Of a DNA stretch of 64,000 bases, positions 9,294 through 20,319 are shown one piece after another. The notes under the pieces are model-generated. The model was not told the DNA's origin and did no database searches. It worked only from the letters and a program-made list of their open reading frames with translations. Source of the DNA: Acidithiobacillus caldus ATCC 51756 (lineage in GTDB: Bacteria; Pseudomonadota; Gammaproteobacteria; Acidithiobacillales; Acidithiobacillaceae); the NCBI RefSeq assembly GCF_000175575.2, contig NZ_CP005986.1, positions 627,549 to 691,548 on the forward strand, written 5' to 3'. Position numbers and translations under genes: made by a program. Each line of letters begins with the position of its first letter. Within the stretch, counting starts at the first letter, position 1.

Positions 9294-12110
9294 TCAGCGG
9301 GCCAAGGCCTGACCCAAGTGCCGCGCAAGATAGCGGCCCGTGTGTGAGTGGGCATTACCGGCGATGGCTTCGGGGGTGCCTACGGCGACGATGCGTCCGC
9401 CGCCGTTTCCGCCCTCCGGGCCAAGATCCACGATCCAGTCGGCGGTCTTGATGACGTCCAGGTTGTGCTCGATGACGACCACGGTATTGCCGGCGTCCAC
9501 AAGTTTCTGGAGCACCTCTAGGAGCTGCGCGATATCGTGAAAGTGCAGGCCGGTGGTGGGTTCGTCCAAAAGATAGAGCGTGCGACCGGTGTCGCGACGC
9601 GACAATTCCTTGGCCAGTTTGACACGCTGCGCTTCACCCCCCGATAAGGTCGTGGCGGACTGCCCCAGACGCAGGTAACCGAGGCCCACATCCAGGAGTG
9701 TCTGCAGCTTGCGTGCAACCGCCGGGACGGGATCGAAAAAGCCGCGGGCCTCCTCGATGGTCATCTGCAGGACATCGTGAATACTTTTGCCTTTGTACTG
9801 GACGTCCAGGGTCTCGCGTTTATAGCGTTTGCCACCACAGACATCGCAGTCGACATAGATATCGGGGAGGAAATGCATCTCGACGCGGAGGACACCGTCT
9901 CCCTCGCAGGCTTCGCAGCGGCCACCCTGGACATTGAAGCTGAAGCGACCAGGACCATAACCGCGGGCGCGGGCTTCGGCGGTGGCGGCGAAGAGCTCCC
10001 GTATGGGCGTGAACAAGCCGGTGTAGGTGGCGGGGTTGCTGCGCGGGGTGCGGCCGATGGGGCTCTGATCGATGGCGATGATCTTGTCCAGGTGTTCCAG
10101 GCCTTCGAGGGCGTCGTAGGGAGCCGGTGTGGCGCTGCTGCCCATGAGGCTGCGGGCGCAGGCCGGGTAGAGGGTATCGTTGATGAGCGTGGATTTGCCC
10201 GAGCCGCTCACGCCGGTGATGCAGGTCAAAAGGCCCAGCGGTAGCTCCAGCTGTACATCCTGCAGGTTGTTACCGCGCGCTCCCTTCAGCCGCAGCCACT
10301 GTTCCGGGCGTGCCTGGCGGCGGCGCGTGGGTACGGCAATGCACAGTTCTCCAGAAAGGTAACGACCCGTGAGGGACTGAGGATTCTGGCGGATGGCTTC
10401 CGGGTGTCCCTGGGCCACCACCTCGCCACCGTGCAGGCCGGCCGCAGGTCCCATGTCCACTACGTAATCGGCCGCGCGGATGGCGTCCTCATCGTGCTCC
10501 ACGACGATCACGGTATTGCCGAGGTCGCGTAGGTGCTTGAGGGTGCCCAGGAGGCGGTCGTTGTCGCGCTGGTGTAGGCCGATGGAGGGCTCATCCAAGA
10601 CGTACATGACGCCCACGAGTCCAGCGCCGATCTGCGATGCCAGGCGGATACGCTGGGCTTCGCCACCTGAGAGGGTTTCCGCTGAGCGGTCGAGGCTTAG
10701 ATAATTGAGGCCGACATCCACCAGAAAGCGAAGACGGCTGGTGATCTCCTTGAGAATACGCTCGGCGATGACGGCGTCCTTTCCTTCTAGGCCAAGGGTG
10801 TCGAAATAGGAATAGGCTTCGGCGATGGACAGAGCCGAGGCTTCGTGGATGGCCAGCTGCCCCACGCGCACCATTCGGGCCTCCTCGCGCAGGCGACTGC
10901 CGTGACAGACGGGACAGCGTAGTCGGCCCATGTAGCGCAGTATTTCCTCACGGATGAGGCTGGACTGGGTTTCCCGCAGGCGCCGCTCGAGGCTTGGGAT
11001 GATTCCCTCAAAGCGTTGTGGCGTGGTCTTGCGCCCTTGGCGCAGGGGAATGGGTGCGTGGCTCCCGTGCAGGAGGATGTCTTGTACGGCCTGCGGCAGC
11101 TCCTGCCAGGGCGTGTACAGGGAAAAATCCAGGTGCTCGGCCAAGGCCATGAGCATGGGCGTATGCTGCTCCGGATGACGGCGGCTCCAGGGGACGATGG
11201 CGCCATCGGCAAGGCTCAGAGCCGGGTTGGGAATCAGTAGCTTCGGGTCAAAGAAGGTGATTTCTCCGAGCCCATCGCAACGTGGGCAGGCACCGGCGGG
11301 ATTGTTGAAGGAGAACAGGCGCGGTTCCAGCGGCGGAAAGGAGCGGCCGCACTGGGTACAGGCGTGCTGGGCCGAGAAGAGGCGCTCTTCTTCCAGATCC
11401 GGACCCATCAGGACGACGATGGCCTGATCGTCCGCAAGGCGCAGCGCCGTCTCCAGGGATTCCGCGAGACGGGTGGCTGAATCCTCACGCAGGACGAGTC
11501 GGTCGATGACCGCCTCGATGCGATGCTTGCGCTTGGGGTCCAGGTTGGGAATGGCATCCAGCTCCAGCAGTTCGCCATCCACCCGCGCGCGGATCAGGCC
11601 GCGTGCCCGTAGTCCGGAGATGAGTTCCTCGTGGCTGCCTTTGCGATCCCGCAGGACCGGTGCCAGGATCATGAGGCGCTGGCCCTCGGGCAGGGCGATG
11701 AGGCTGTCCACCATTTGGGCGATGCTCTGGCTTTGGATGGGGGCTCCGCAGCACCACGGGGTGCCCACCCGGGCGTAGAGTAGACGCAGGTAATCGTGGA
11801 TTTCCGTGACGGTACCGACGGTGGAGCGCGGGTTGTGCGAGGTGGCTTTCTGCTCGATGGCAATGGCGGGGGACAGGCCCTCGATGGCGTCCACATCGGG
11901 CTTGCCCATGAGCGACAGGAATTGCCGCGCATAGGCCGACAGACTCTCCACGTAGCGTCGCTGTCCCTCGGCGTAGAGGGTGTCGAAGGCCAGGGACGAT
12001 TTCCCGGAGCCCGACAGGCCCGTGATGACGACCAGGCGATCACGCGGTAGAGTGAGGCTGATATTCTTGAGGTTGTGCGTGCGGGCGCCGCGGATGTGGA
12101 TGTGGTCCAT
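9294..12110 (-). CDS. uvrA: Excinuclease ABC subunit A
   Basis: 938 residues, the family length (E. coli 940). UvrA is the DNA damage sensor that loads UvrB in nucleotide excision repair. Two ABC ATPase modules are present: Walker A GLSGSGKS at residues 31-38 and GVSGSGKS in the second half, with the [16 protein letters not shown] and [16 protein letters not shown] signature motifs. Both zinc modules are visible (CTQCGRSF...CPRCDG and CEACEGDG...CDVCGGKRY). No LexA-type box is apparent in the 82-base gap to divergent ssb. Confidence 0.98.
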   Translation of the reverse strand: MDHIHIRGARTHNLKNISLTLPRDRLVVITGLSGSGKSSLAFDTLYAEGQRRYVESLSAYARQFLSLMGKPDVDAIEGLSPAIAIEQKATSHNPRSTVGTVTEIHDYLRLLYARVGTPWCCGAPIQSQSIAQMVDSLIALPEGQRLMILAPVLRDRKGSHEELISGLRARGLIRARVDGELLELDAIPNLDPKRKHRIEAVIDRLVLREDSATRLAESLETALRLADDQAIVVLMGPDLEEERLFSAQHACTQCGRSFPPLEPRLFSFNNPAGACPRCDGLGEITFFDPKLLIPNPALSLADGAIVPWSRRHPEQHTPMLMALAEHLDFSLYTPWQELPQAVQDILLHGSHAPIPLRQGRKTTPQRFEGIIPSLERRLRETQSSLIREEILRYMGRLRCPVCHGSRLREEARMVRVGQLAIHEASALSIAEAYSYFDTLGLEGKDAVIAERILKEITSRLRFLVDVGLNYLSLDRSAETLSGGEAQRIRLASQIGAGLVGVMYVLDEPSIGLHQRDNDRLLGTLKHLRDLGNTVIVVEHDEDAIRAADYVVDMGPAAGLHGGEVVAQGHPEAIRQNPQSLTGRYLSGELCIAVPTRRRQARPEQWLRLKGARGNNLQDVQLELPLGLLTCITGVSGSGKSTLINDTLYPACARSLMGSSATPAPYDALEGLEHLDKIIAIDQSPIGRTPRSNPATYTGLFTPIRELFAATAEARARGYGPGRFSFNVQGGRCEACEGDGVLRVEMHFLPDIYVDCDVCGGKRYKRETLDVQYKGKSIHDVLQMTIEEARGFFDPVPAVARKLQTLLDVGLGYLRLGQSATTLSGGEAQRVKLAKELSRRDTGRTLYLLDEPTTGLHFHDIAQLLEVLQKLVDAGNTVVVIEHNLDVIKTADWIVDLGPEGGNGGGRIVAVGTPEAIAGNAHSHTGRYLARHLGQALAR

Positions 12111-12192
12111 ATTCGTCTCGGCTTTGGCCTCGGAGAGAATGGGTTAGTATAGGGTTTTTCGGGGCATTCGTCCCGGGCACAAGGAGGAGTAT

Positions 12193-12648
12193 ATGGCGGG
12201 AGTGAATCGGGTCATCTTGTTGGGGCACCTGGGCCGTGATCCGGAGATGCGCTATCAGCCCAGTGGTGGCGCCATTGCCACCCTGAATTTGGCGACATCC
12301 GAGACCTATAAGGATCGCGAGGGCAATCGACAAGAGCGCACCGAGTGGCATCGCGTGGTGTTCTTTGGTCGGCCGGCGGAGATTGCCGGCGAGTATCTGC
12401 GCAAAGGAAGCATGGCCTATGTCGAGGGGCGCTTGCAGACCCGCAAGTGGACGGACAAGGAGGGCCAGGAGCGCTACACCACCGAGGTGGTGGGCGACCG
12501 CCTGCAATTGGTCGGCGGGCGTGGCGGCGGCGGGGCCAACCTGGACGAGGATGGCCCCCGTAGCAGCGCCGGTGCCGGTTCTGGCCGTAGCAATCGCGAG
12601 ATGCCGCCTGTTCCGCAGGAAGACTTTGACGACGACATTCCTTTCTAG
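12193..12648 (+). CDS. ssb: Single-stranded DNA-binding protein
   Basis: 151 residues. The N-terminal OB fold covers about residues 3-110, with [21 protein letters not shown] and [24 protein letters not shown] glycine/serine-rich linker follows and the tail ends in the acidic DDDIPF that recruits repair and replication partners. AAGGAGGAG precedes the start. It is transcribed divergently from uvrA, a common arrangement, and ends in a strong terminator at the island boundary. Confidence 0.97.
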   Translation: MAGVNRVILLGHLGRDPEMRYQPSGGAIATLNLATSETYKDREGNRQERTEWHRVVFFGRPAEIAGEYLRKGSMAYVEGRLQTRKWTDKEGQERYTTEVVGDRLQLVGGRGGGGANLDEDGPRSSAGAGSGRSNREMPPVPQEDFDDDIPF

Positions 12649-12674
12649 AATATACCTATAAAATTGTTGTAAAT

Positions 12675-12713
12675 AAAGTCCCATCAGGCCATGTGCTTGC
12701 TGGGATTTTTTAT
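12675..12713 (+). terminator. Rho-independent terminator after ssb
   Basis: Outer arms 12675-12683 and 12701-12709 pair over nine positions (one G-T). An inner five-pair stem CAGGC/GCTTG closes a CATGT loop. Six T residues follow at 12706-12711. It marks the end of the core segment; the accessory island begins directly after it. Confidence 0.8.
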
Positions 12714-12778
12714 TGTTTACAGGTTTCTTGGCTTGCGTCTACAATCTTTGCTATCTCATACCTAAGAAAGAGTAAACA
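12714..12778. repeat. Inverted TGTTTAC motif pair at left island edge
   Basis: TGTTTAC at 12714-12720 and its reverse complement GTAAACA at 12772-12778 flank a 51-base A+T-rich segment immediately before the first recombinase gene. The same heptamer occurs three times at the other end of the island (34312-34419). These could be recombinase-binding sites at element ends, or promoter/operator elements for the recombinase operon. Function is inferred only from position. Confidence 0.4.
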
Positions 12779-14056
12779 ATGACTTCGGGCTACCGCGTTA
12801 AGACTGTTGTGCTTGCCTCAGGCGAGCGCCTTCCAGTCATTCTTGACCGGGAGGGGTTGCCGATGTTTGCCCCCACCGTCTTCGCGTTGACTGAGGTGAG
12901 GGGGAAAAACCTGGCGGCCAGTACCATAGGCATCGTCCTTCGTAGTGTGATGGTGTTTCACCTGTTCCTTGATGGACGCGGCATCGCCTTTGATCAACGT
13001 CTTACCAGCGGTGAATTGCTTTCGCTTGGCGAGGTAGAAGATCTTGCTCGCCTCTGTCGGCTACCCCTCACCGAGTTGGCCGCGCTGTCCAACTTGAGAG
13101 AAAACAAGCCGTTGAATGTGGCGTCTTTGGAGAAGGTGCGGATGAGGGATCAGAAGACCTCGACCGCCGAAGTTGACCCGGATGTTGCCGCTAGCCGGCT
13201 GCGCTACATCCGGATGTACCTTCAGTGGCTTGCCACCGAGCACCTGAGCAGGCATGGCTTGGCACCGTCAGTGGCATCCCGCCTGAGCGAAACAGTCAGG
13301 CTCGTGGCCGAAGCGATTGATTCGCGCATCCCTCATGGGTCGGGTCGTAACGCGCTTGGTCAAAGGGAGGGGGAGTCCGATGAAGTCGTGGCGGAGCTAC
13401 TGCGCGTTATTGATCCGCACTCTCCTGACAATCCGTGGCGAGATCAGCACACGCGCCATCGAAATGCCCTGCTCATCCACTGGCTCCTGTATCTCGGTAT
13501 TCGCATCGGCGAGGCACTGGGTGTGCGTGTCAGCGACATCGTGGCCTATCGCAAGGAAGTCACAATTCACCGACGTGCCGACGACCCCGATGACCCACGG
13601 CGATACCAGCCGCAAACCAAAACCAGGGCTCGGATACTCCCCATGAGCGGGACGCTGCTGGCGGAGACGCAAGCCTACATCCTGAACCACCGCAGCGCAT
13701 TGCCGTATGCTAAGAAACACAGCTACCTGTTCGTCGCCAGTCGTACAGGCCACCCCATGACCCTCGCTACAGTGGGGAAGATGTTCAAGGAGCTGCGGGA
13801 ACGCTGCCCGTCGTTGCCAAAAGGACTCACTGGTCACGTATTGCGCCACACATGGAACGATGCGTTCTCAAAAAAGATGGATGAGGCAGGTGTTACACCT
13901 GAAAACGAGCGTCAGGCTCGGAGCTACCTGATGGGCTGGTCGCCCACGTCGAATACGGCCGCTGTCTATACCCGCCGTTATGTTCGCAATAAGGCAAAAG
14001 AGGTTTCTCTTGGTCTGCAAGACCAACTCGCGAACAAGGGGAAGAAAGATGAATAA
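12779..14056 (+). CDS. Tyrosine recombinase, first gene of a recombinase trio
   Basis: 425 residues. The C-terminal catalytic domain of a phage-integrase-type tyrosine recombinase is visible: arginine in YLGIRIGEALGVRV, the box II motif HVLRHTW (HxxR), and the nucleophile tyrosine in SNTAAVYTRRYV about 25 residues from the end. The N-terminal half resembles a SAM-like core-binding domain. The stop overlaps the next recombinase start by eight bases, indicating an operon. Three consecutive recombinases plus a small coiled-coil protein recall Tn554 (TnpA/TnpB/TnpC), RIT elements and the gamma-mobile-trio (GMT) modules. Exact family assignment needs a profile search. This copy appears intact. Confidence 0.85.
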   Translation: MTSGYRVKTVVLASGERLPVILDREGLPMFAPTVFALTEVRGKNLAASTIGIVLRSVMVFHLFLDGRGIAFDQRLTSGELLSLGEVEDLARLCRLPLTELAALSNLRENKPLNVASLEKVRMRDQKTSTAEVDPDVAASRLRYIRMYLQWLATEHLSRHGLAPSVASRLSETVRLVAEAIDSRIPHGSGRNALGQREGESDEVVAELLRVIDPHSPDNPWRDQHTRHRNALLIHWLLYLGIRIGEALGVRVSDIVAYRKEVTIHRRADDPDDPRRYQPQTKTRARILPMSGTLLAETQAYILNHRSALPYAKKHSYLFVASRTGHPMTLATVGKMFKELRERCPSLPKGLTGHVLRHTWNDAFSKKMDEAGVTPENERQARSYLMGWSPTSNTAAVYTRRYVRNKAKEVSLGLQDQLANKGKKDE

Positions 14057-14283
14057 GCCGACGCAGGCAGTCGCGCGTTGGGGCTCTGCTTCCAAATTAC
14101 CTGAACTCGCGCGGACACGTTCTGGCGTCCAATTTGACCCACGTGCGGATAGGTGGGCATACCGTGACGACACAACGACCGTAAATCTAGAGTTTTCCAA
14201 ATGGCCAGTGACGGATACGTTCATTGTGTCAGCCAAGCTTACTCTGCTTTGGTATGCAGAGCATCTGTCCCCGGCGCACCTAA

Positions 14284-15544
14284 GACGGTGATGAAAAAGT
14301 CGATGGTATAATGGGCAAAATGGCGCAGCGGGAGTTGGGAAGATGCGTGGAGCCAAGGTAGAGACCCAAGGGTTGTTCAGCTACGTTTCCCCGGAGCAAC
14401 GGGTGCCCCAGGATCATCCGCTGAGAGCGATCCGGGCTATCGTGGATCGCTCCCTGGCGGAGATGGATAGCCACTTCAGCACGATGTACTCGACCTACGG
14501 TCGCCCCTCCATTCCCCCGGAGTTTCTCCTGCGGGCACTACTGCTGCAGGTGTTTTACAGCATCCGCTCGGAACGGCAGCTAATGGAGCAACTCAACTAC
14601 AACCTGCTGTTCCGTTGGTTTGTCGGTTTGGGAATGGACGACGAGGTCTGGGTGCCCACGGTCTTCACCAAGAATCGGGATCGATTGCTGGATCACGGGA
14701 CGGTGCGGGAATTCTTCCGCTCCGTACTGGAACAGGCCCGCGGCCAGAATCTGCTTTCCGAAGAGCATTTCTCCGTCGATGGCACCCTGCTGGAAGCTTG
14801 GGCTTCGCAGAAGTCCTTCCAGCCGAAAGATCCTGAGGACCGTAAGGGCGATGGCTCCGATTTCCGCGGCCAGTCGCGCAGTAACGAGACGCACGCATCG
14901 GTGACCGACCCCGATGCCCGGCTCTACAAAAAGGCGCCCGGCGAAGCTTCCCGCTTGGCCTATCTTGGGCATGTGCTCATGGACAATCGCCACGGACTCA
15001 TTGCCGCCGAGCAGGTCACCACCGCCGACGGTACGGCGGAAGTCGAAGCAGCCGTCCAACTCGTGGACGATCTGGGCGGGAATCAGCGCATCACCCTCGG
15101 TGCCGACAAGGGCTATGACCGCCACGGCTTCGTCCAGAATCTCCGGGATCGGAATGTGACCCCGCATGTAGCGCGCAAGCGCAAAGGCTCGGCCATCGAC
15201 GGGCGCACCACCCGCCACGCCGGTTACGCGATGAGCATCCACGTCCGGCGCCGGATCGAGTCCATCTTCGGTTGGATGAAGACGGTGGGAGGGATGCGGA
15301 AAACCCGATTCCGTGGCTTGGAACGGGTCGGTCTGCACTTTTCCTTGGTCACTGTCGCCTACAACCTGGTCCGCATGGCGCGACTGGGAGTGGCTTGATG
15401 GGATTCGTGCGTCCGGAATCCGTTCAAGGGCTACCCAAATCTGAGAAAAACAACAAAACAGCTGCGCCCGCGCCTGTTTCCCGGGGTCTTTTGACCGAAT
15501 ATCCCGATCAAAAGAGATTTTTCAATATTTTTTCAGCGACCTTC
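14284..15544 (+). mobile_element. IS5-family-like insertion sequence
   Basis: About 1.26 kb carrying one DDE transposase gene. The ends read GACGGTGATGAAAAAG on the left and, reverse-complemented, GAAGGTCGCTGAAAAAA on the right, related with a one-base offset. CTAA at 14280-14283 is repeated at 15544-15547, fitting a 3-4 base target duplication (TAA or CTAA), as known for IS5-type elements; the exact right end is therefore uncertain by one base. It interrupts the second recombinase. Confidence 0.8.
14343..15398 (+). CDS. IS5-family-like DDE transposase
   Basis: 351 residues. An N-terminal domain with RPSIPPEFLLRALLLQ and SERQLMEQLNYNLLFRWFVGL is followed by the DDE catalytic core: first Asp in HFSVDGTLLEAWAS, second Asp in TLGADKGYD, and Glu in RRRIESIFGWMKTVGG. 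This is the IS4/IS5 superfamily layout. The reading frame is complete, so the element may still be active. It is oriented the same way as the recombinase it disrupts. Confidence 0.92.
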   Translation: MRGAKVETQGLFSYVSPEQRVPQDHPLRAIRAIVDRSLAEMDSHFSTMYSTYGRPSIPPEFLLRALLLQVFYSIRSERQLMEQLNYNLLFRWFVGLGMDDEVWVPTVFTKNRDRLLDHGTVREFFRSVLEQARGQNLLSEEHFSVDGTLLEAWASQKSFQPKDPEDRKGDGSDFRGQSRSNETHASVTDPDARLYKKAPGEASRLAYLGHVLMDNRHGLIAAEQVTTADGTAEVEAAVQLVDDLGGNQRITLGADKGYDRHGFVQNLRDRNVTPHVARKRKGSAIDGRTTRHAGYAMSIHVRRRIESIFGWMKTVGGMRKTRFRGLERVGLHFSLVTVAYNLVRMARLGVA

Positions 15545-17950
15545 TAAGCAATATGTACGAAAGACTGGGGCATTACCTTAGAGTCGTATGCGATGACCGA
15601 AGCCATCCACTGGGGGAAATTGCTAGTGCCGACCTGATCAATTACCGGTCCACACTGACCAGCACAACGTCTTGGTACCTCGGTAGCCTCTCTGGATTGT
15701 TAAAGAAATGGCACAGCCTCGGGTACTCGGGGGTGACTACTGATGCGGTAGCTCTACTGAAGCAATTGCGCAATCAGGGCAATAGAAAAGGTGAGGCGGT
15801 GCTGACACATGACCCAATCGAAGGCCCATTCACTGACATCGAGTTGGAATCCCTTCAGTCTTCGCTTGATAAAGCTTATGTAGCTGGCGAGGTCGAAATA
15901 GAGGGATATTTGCTTGCATACCTGTTCATGCTGCTCGGGCAGCGTCCTGTCCAGTACGCTGCATTGAAGGTCCGTGACGTTGGCGTAACTTATGCAAAAG
16001 ATGGCACGGCCGTGTACACGATACGTGTCCCGCGCGCCAAGCAGCGCAACCAACTCTCGCGTACTGAGTTCAAGGACCGCGTATTAATCCCTCAATTTGG
16101 CGAGTTGTTGGTTCGTTACTCCAATGAGGTTCAGGCAAGGTTTCACGGGCTCTTGCCCGACCCCGTGGATGTGCCGCTATTTCCTGCAAGACGTCGTCGA
16201 GGAGGTGAACCAGATGGATTTGAATACCACCGAACAACACAAACGATAGCTGACTTGCTAGAAAGAACCCTTCGTCGGCTGGATGTGATGTCTGAGCGGA
16301 CGGGACAACGGTTGCACATTACCGCCACGCGCTTTCGCCGCACCATGGCTACAAGGGCTGCTATGGAGGGCCATGGTGAGCTGATCATTGCCGAATTGTT
16401 GGACCACACCGACACCCAGAACGTCGGTGTATACATCGAAGCACGGCCCGAGATCATAGAGAGGATCGACCGTGCGATAGCCATGCATCTAGCGCCGATG
16501 GCGCAGGCATTCGCTGGTGTCATTATTGATGATGAATCTCAAGCGATACGCGCAGGAGATCCATCTAGCAGGGTGTGTGACCCAAGATTCGATCCATCGA
16601 TGAAACCCATGGGAAGCTGCGGCAAACATAGCTTTTGTGGATTCTTGGCGCCCATTGCCTGCTACACCTGCGTAAACTTCCAGCCGTGGCTGGATGGACC
16701 TCACGAGGCAGTTCTAGATTACTTGATCGGCGAGCGTGAGCGGCTTGCGCAAACCGATCTACGCATTGCGTCAGTAAATGACCGCACTATTCTGGCTGTC
16801 GCGGAAGTGGTGAGGTTGTGCGAGGCTCGTCGCGGGGAAGCTGTCGATGACTGAGATCGTCCTTTTCACGCCCAAGGCCGAACTCGATGCTGCTGCGAAT
16901 CTAAGAGGTTTTGTTGATATATGCCGTAGCAAGCTTACCGTTTTCGGGGCGGATCTCCCATTCCAAAACGACGTCTGGGATGTTACGGAGGCGGTAGTGA
17001 CAAAGGGTAAGGGGAGCAAGCGAGAACGCATCACGTTCTCCAATGCTGCCACTGTCGATGAAAAAGCTCCGGAGATGATGCGCGAGCCATTCCTGTCCTT
17101 TGCGAAGGCATACCTTCGCTACATGCACGGGATGCGACCGACCAAGTCGATTCACAACAGGGTGGCAGCATTACGGGCCATCGAGGCTGCGTTGTTAGAG
17201 AACAATGCGCACCCTGATCCGGTGCAGATCGATTCGCGCGTCCTTAACCGTGCGGCGCAGATCGTCTCCGATAGGTTTGGCGACGGCGCCGCATACCGGG
17301 TGGGTGGGCAGATCGAGATGATTGGCACGTTTTTGGCGGAGAACCGACTCACCTCTGTCCCTGTGCGCTGGCACAATCCGATCAAACGTCCCAGTAGTGC
17401 CGTGCGCGTCGGCAAGGAGTTCGACGAACGACGCGCTGAAAAGATGCCGTCCTCGGCGGCGCTCGATGCTTTGCCTCGGATTTTTCGGATTGCTACCGAG
17501 CCTGCTGACGTAATCACCGCTTCGGTTGCGGCGATCCTTCTCGCCTCACCGGCTCGTATCAGTGAAGTCCTAACTCTTCCTGAAGCCTGCGAGGTTCGCG
17601 AACCCAGAAAGGGCAAAGAGGACGCATACGGCTTGCGCTGGTGGCCAGCCAAGGGCGCTGAGCCGATGGTCAAGTGGTTGGTGCCTTCCATGGCATCCGT
17701 TGTGGAGGACGCGCTTCAGAAAATTAGGGTTGCCACCGATGAGGCTCGGCGTATCGCCAAGTGGTATGAGAAGAACGCTGGCCAGATCTATCTTTCTCCT
17801 GATGTTTCTCATCTGGGAGGTCGGGAGTGGTTGTCAATGGCGGAAGTCGCTGAGGTCCTGGGATTTACTGACAGAGGCGCTGCGAGCGCGTGGTGTAGAG
17901 CGAAGGCAATCAAGATAGTGAGGCTAGATGGGAAGCATCTGTTCGCACGT

Positions 17951-19369
17951 GAGCTATGCTCGAATCTGGTGTACGGGAGGTCTACAACTAGCTTGAGGAG
18001 GGTGGCGCACTGTTGCTAGAAAAGGGTTTCTGGATCCGATTCGCAACGAATGAGGAGTGCGCCATGCAAGAGAGTACTGGTTTCGACGGAGGAATGGGAG
18101 AGTTGGGCCTGAACATCGAGGGCTTATTGCGGCGGTCCGCGCGCCAGCTGATCCAACAGGCCATCGAGGGCGAGGTGCAGGTGCTGCTGGAGGAGTATGC
18201 CGCGGTACGCATGGTCGATGGTCGCCGGGCCGTCGTGCGGAATGGATATCTGCCGGAGCGGGAGATCCTGACAGCGGTCGGCCCCGTGCCTGTACAGGTC
18301 CCCAAGGTGCGAGACCGCTCCGGTTCGGGCGTGGTCTTCCGTTCTTCCCTGGTACCGCCCTACGTGCGCAAGTCGCGGACCGTGGCCGCAGCGCTCCCCT
18401 GGTTGTACCTGCACGGGGTATCGTCGGGACGGATGCACGAGGCGCTGTCTGTTCTCCTGGGCGAGGAGGCCAAGGGGCTTTCTCCGGCCGTGCTGGGACG
18501 CTTGAAAGTCGAATGGGCGCAAGAGCATGCCCAATGGCAGCGCCGGTCTCTACAGGGAAAACGCTACGCCTATTGGTGGGCCGACGGGGTCTATACCCAG
18601 CTGCGGGCGGAGGACGATCCCCGGATGTGTCTCTTGGTCATTATTGGCGTGACGGCCGAGGGCAAGAAGGAGGTCGTGGCGGTCACCGACGGTTTACGGG
18701 AGTCCAAAGCCTCCTGGCTAGAGATCCTGCGGGACTTGCGCGACCGCGGGCTGCAGGAGGCGCCACTACTGGCCATAGGAGATGGGGCGATGGGTTTCTG
18801 GGCCGCCCTGGACGAGATTTACCCACAAACCCGTCATCAGCGCTGTTGGGTGCACAAGACGGCCAACATCCTCAACGAGCTACCGAAGCGCCTTCAGGGG
18901 AAAGCCAAGGCCGCCCTGCAGGCGATCTGGATGGCCGACACCCGTGAAGCTGCGGAGAAAGCCTGGCAAGCCTTCGTGCGGGACTACCAGGCCAAATATC
19001 CCAGAGCGGTCGCAAAGCTCGAGAAGGACCGGGACGTGCTGCTGACCTTCTTCGACTTCCCGGCAGAGCACTGGCGGCATATCCGCAGCAGCAACGCCAT
19101 CGAATCGACCTTCGCCACCGTACGGCAACGCAGCAGCCGCACTAAAAACTGTGTCTCTCGAGCCACTTTCCTTGGCCTGAGCTACAAGCTCATCCAGCAG
19201 GCAGAGAGACACTGGCGCGGGATTCAGCATCCGGAAAGACTGCGCGAGCTCTTTGCCGGGGTGACATTTGTCGATGGGATGCCTGCCAACGAAACCCGGC
19301 TGGATCCTCAACAGGACGCCGCCTGAATCGTGTTAGCAAATGCTCATACACCAATCTTGACCATAGCTC
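17951..19369 (+). mobile_element. IS256-family insertion sequence
   Basis: 1419 bases bounded by inverted repeats beginning GAGCTATG at both ends (about 19 of 25 positions match over the terminal 25). The target TTCGCACGT is duplicated at 17942-17950 and 19370-19378, the 8-9 base size known for the IS256 family. One complete transposase gene lies inside. It interrupts the third recombinase. Confidence 0.93.
18064..19326 (+). CDS. IS256-family (mutator-type) transposase
   Basis: 420 residues from the ATG at 18064, which has GAGGAG seven bases upstream; an in-frame start at 18013 lacks such a site. The mutator-type core is clear: YWWADGVYTQLRAEDD with the first Asp, LLAIGDGAMGFWAAL with the second Asp, QRCWVHKTANILNELPK, and the catalytic Glu in SSNAIESTFATVRQRS. 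Length fits the family. The frame is complete, so transposition competence is possible. Confidence 0.95.
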   Translation: MQESTGFDGGMGELGLNIEGLLRRSARQLIQQAIEGEVQVLLEEYAAVRMVDGRRAVVRNGYLPEREILTAVGPVPVQVPKVRDRSGSGVVFRSSLVPPYVRKSRTVAAALPWLYLHGVSSGRMHEALSVLLGEEAKGLSPAVLGRLKVEWAQEHAQWQRRSLQGKRYAYWWADGVYTQLRAEDDPRMCLLVIIGVTAEGKKEVVAVTDGLRESKASWLEILRDLRDRGLQEAPLLAIGDGAMGFWAALDEIYPQTRHQRCWVHKTANILNELPKRLQGKAKAALQAIWMADTREAAEKAWQAFVRDYQAKYPRAVAKLEKDRDVLLTFFDFPAEHWRHIRSSNAIESTFATVRQRSSRTKNCVSRATFLGLSYKLIQQAERHWRGIQHPERLRELFAGVTFVDGMPANETRLDPQQDAA

Positions 19370-20319
19370 TTCGCACGTTTCGCCGACGTGGAGGCCGGAG
19401 TGATCGCAATGCTGCCAGACGGATTCCCGATCTTCGACAAAGCAACCGGCTTGAAGTACAGCGAAGCGCTTCTCGTTGTGCGACGAAACGAGCTCGGGGG
19501 GCAGCGCGGTACGTACCGGTGCATGATCGAGGCAGTCAGTACCGGCCAGATCAATGCGGGTTTGGGTAGCCGCATTGAGTATGGTCACGAATCGATATTT
19601 ACCCGGTTCGGCTTTACCGAACCGGATGGCAGTCATATCGCGGTCACAAGCCATCAGTTCCGGCATTACCTGAACACGATAGCGCAGGCCGGCGGGTTGA
19701 GCCAATTAGATATAGCAAAGTGGTCAGGTCGTCGTGATATCAAGCAGAACGAAGCATATGACCACGTCACCCCAGGCCAGATGCTTCAGAAAATCCGAGA
19801 TGCAGTTGGTGGTGATCAGATGTTTGGGCCACTGGCAGAGCTTCCAAAAAAGGTGCTGATCCGCCGGGATGAGTTCGCTAGGTTAGTTGTGCCGACTGCG
19901 CATACCACGGACCTTGGCTACTGTGTGCATGACTATAGTGCGTCACCCTGTCAGTTGCACATGGATTGCATACATTGCCAGGACTTGCTTTGTGTGAAGG
20001 GAGATGCAGGGAGAGAGGCCTTGCTGAGACTGCGCCTCGATGAGGCCAAGGGATTGATGGACAAGGCGCAAGCTGCGAAAGCTGAGGGTTACTTAGGCAG
20101 TGATAGGTGGATCGATCACCATCGCTCCACCGTAGATCGATTGACTCAGCTGTGCTCGATTATGGATGACCCGGCGGTGCCGAACGGTGCGGTCATTCAG
20201 TTGGCGACTCCCAAAATGCCGTCACGATTGGATCAGGTATCCAAGATAGGTGAGTTCCAACCGGAAAATGAGCAGACCCGTCTTCTCGCTGATGTCAAAG
20301 CCTTGTTGGGGGAATAATC

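Larger units (their letters stand above)
14049..16854 (+). pseudogene. Second tyrosine recombinase, interrupted by an IS5-like element
   Basis: The N-terminal part (14049-14283) and the remainder (15548-16854) join in frame when the IS and one CTAA/TAA duplicate are removed, giving about 513 residues. The catalytic half keeps the first arginine (LGQRPVQYAAL), the second arginine in TRFRRTMAT (with Thr where most family members have His in HxxR), a DHTDTQNVGVY segment with the presumed nucleophile tyrosine, and a C-terminal cysteine cluster (CGKHSFCG...CYTC). The downstream ATG at 15553 could still express most of the catalytic part without the N-terminal DNA-binding region. Start and stop overlap both neighbouring recombinase genes. 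Confidence 0.8.
16847..20317 (+). pseudogene. Third tyrosine recombinase, interrupted by an IS256-family element
   Basis: The N-terminal part (16847-17950) and C-terminal part (19379-20317) join exactly in frame after removal of the IS and one 9-base duplicate, giving about 680 residues. Catalytic features are split: the first arginine lies in LLASPARISEVLTL before the IS, while TSHQFRHYLNT (HxxR), WSGRRDI and the presumed tyrosine in NEAYDHVTP lie after it. A C-terminal cysteine cluster (C-x7-C-x4-C-x2-C-x4-C, around 19921-19992) resembles the one in the second recombinase. Neither fragment contains the full active site, so the protein is most likely inactive. Confidence 0.85.

Noticed and set aside
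12111-12192. SOS (LexA) box between uvrA and ssb
   Set aside because: No CTG-N10-CAG pattern was found in the divergent promoter region.
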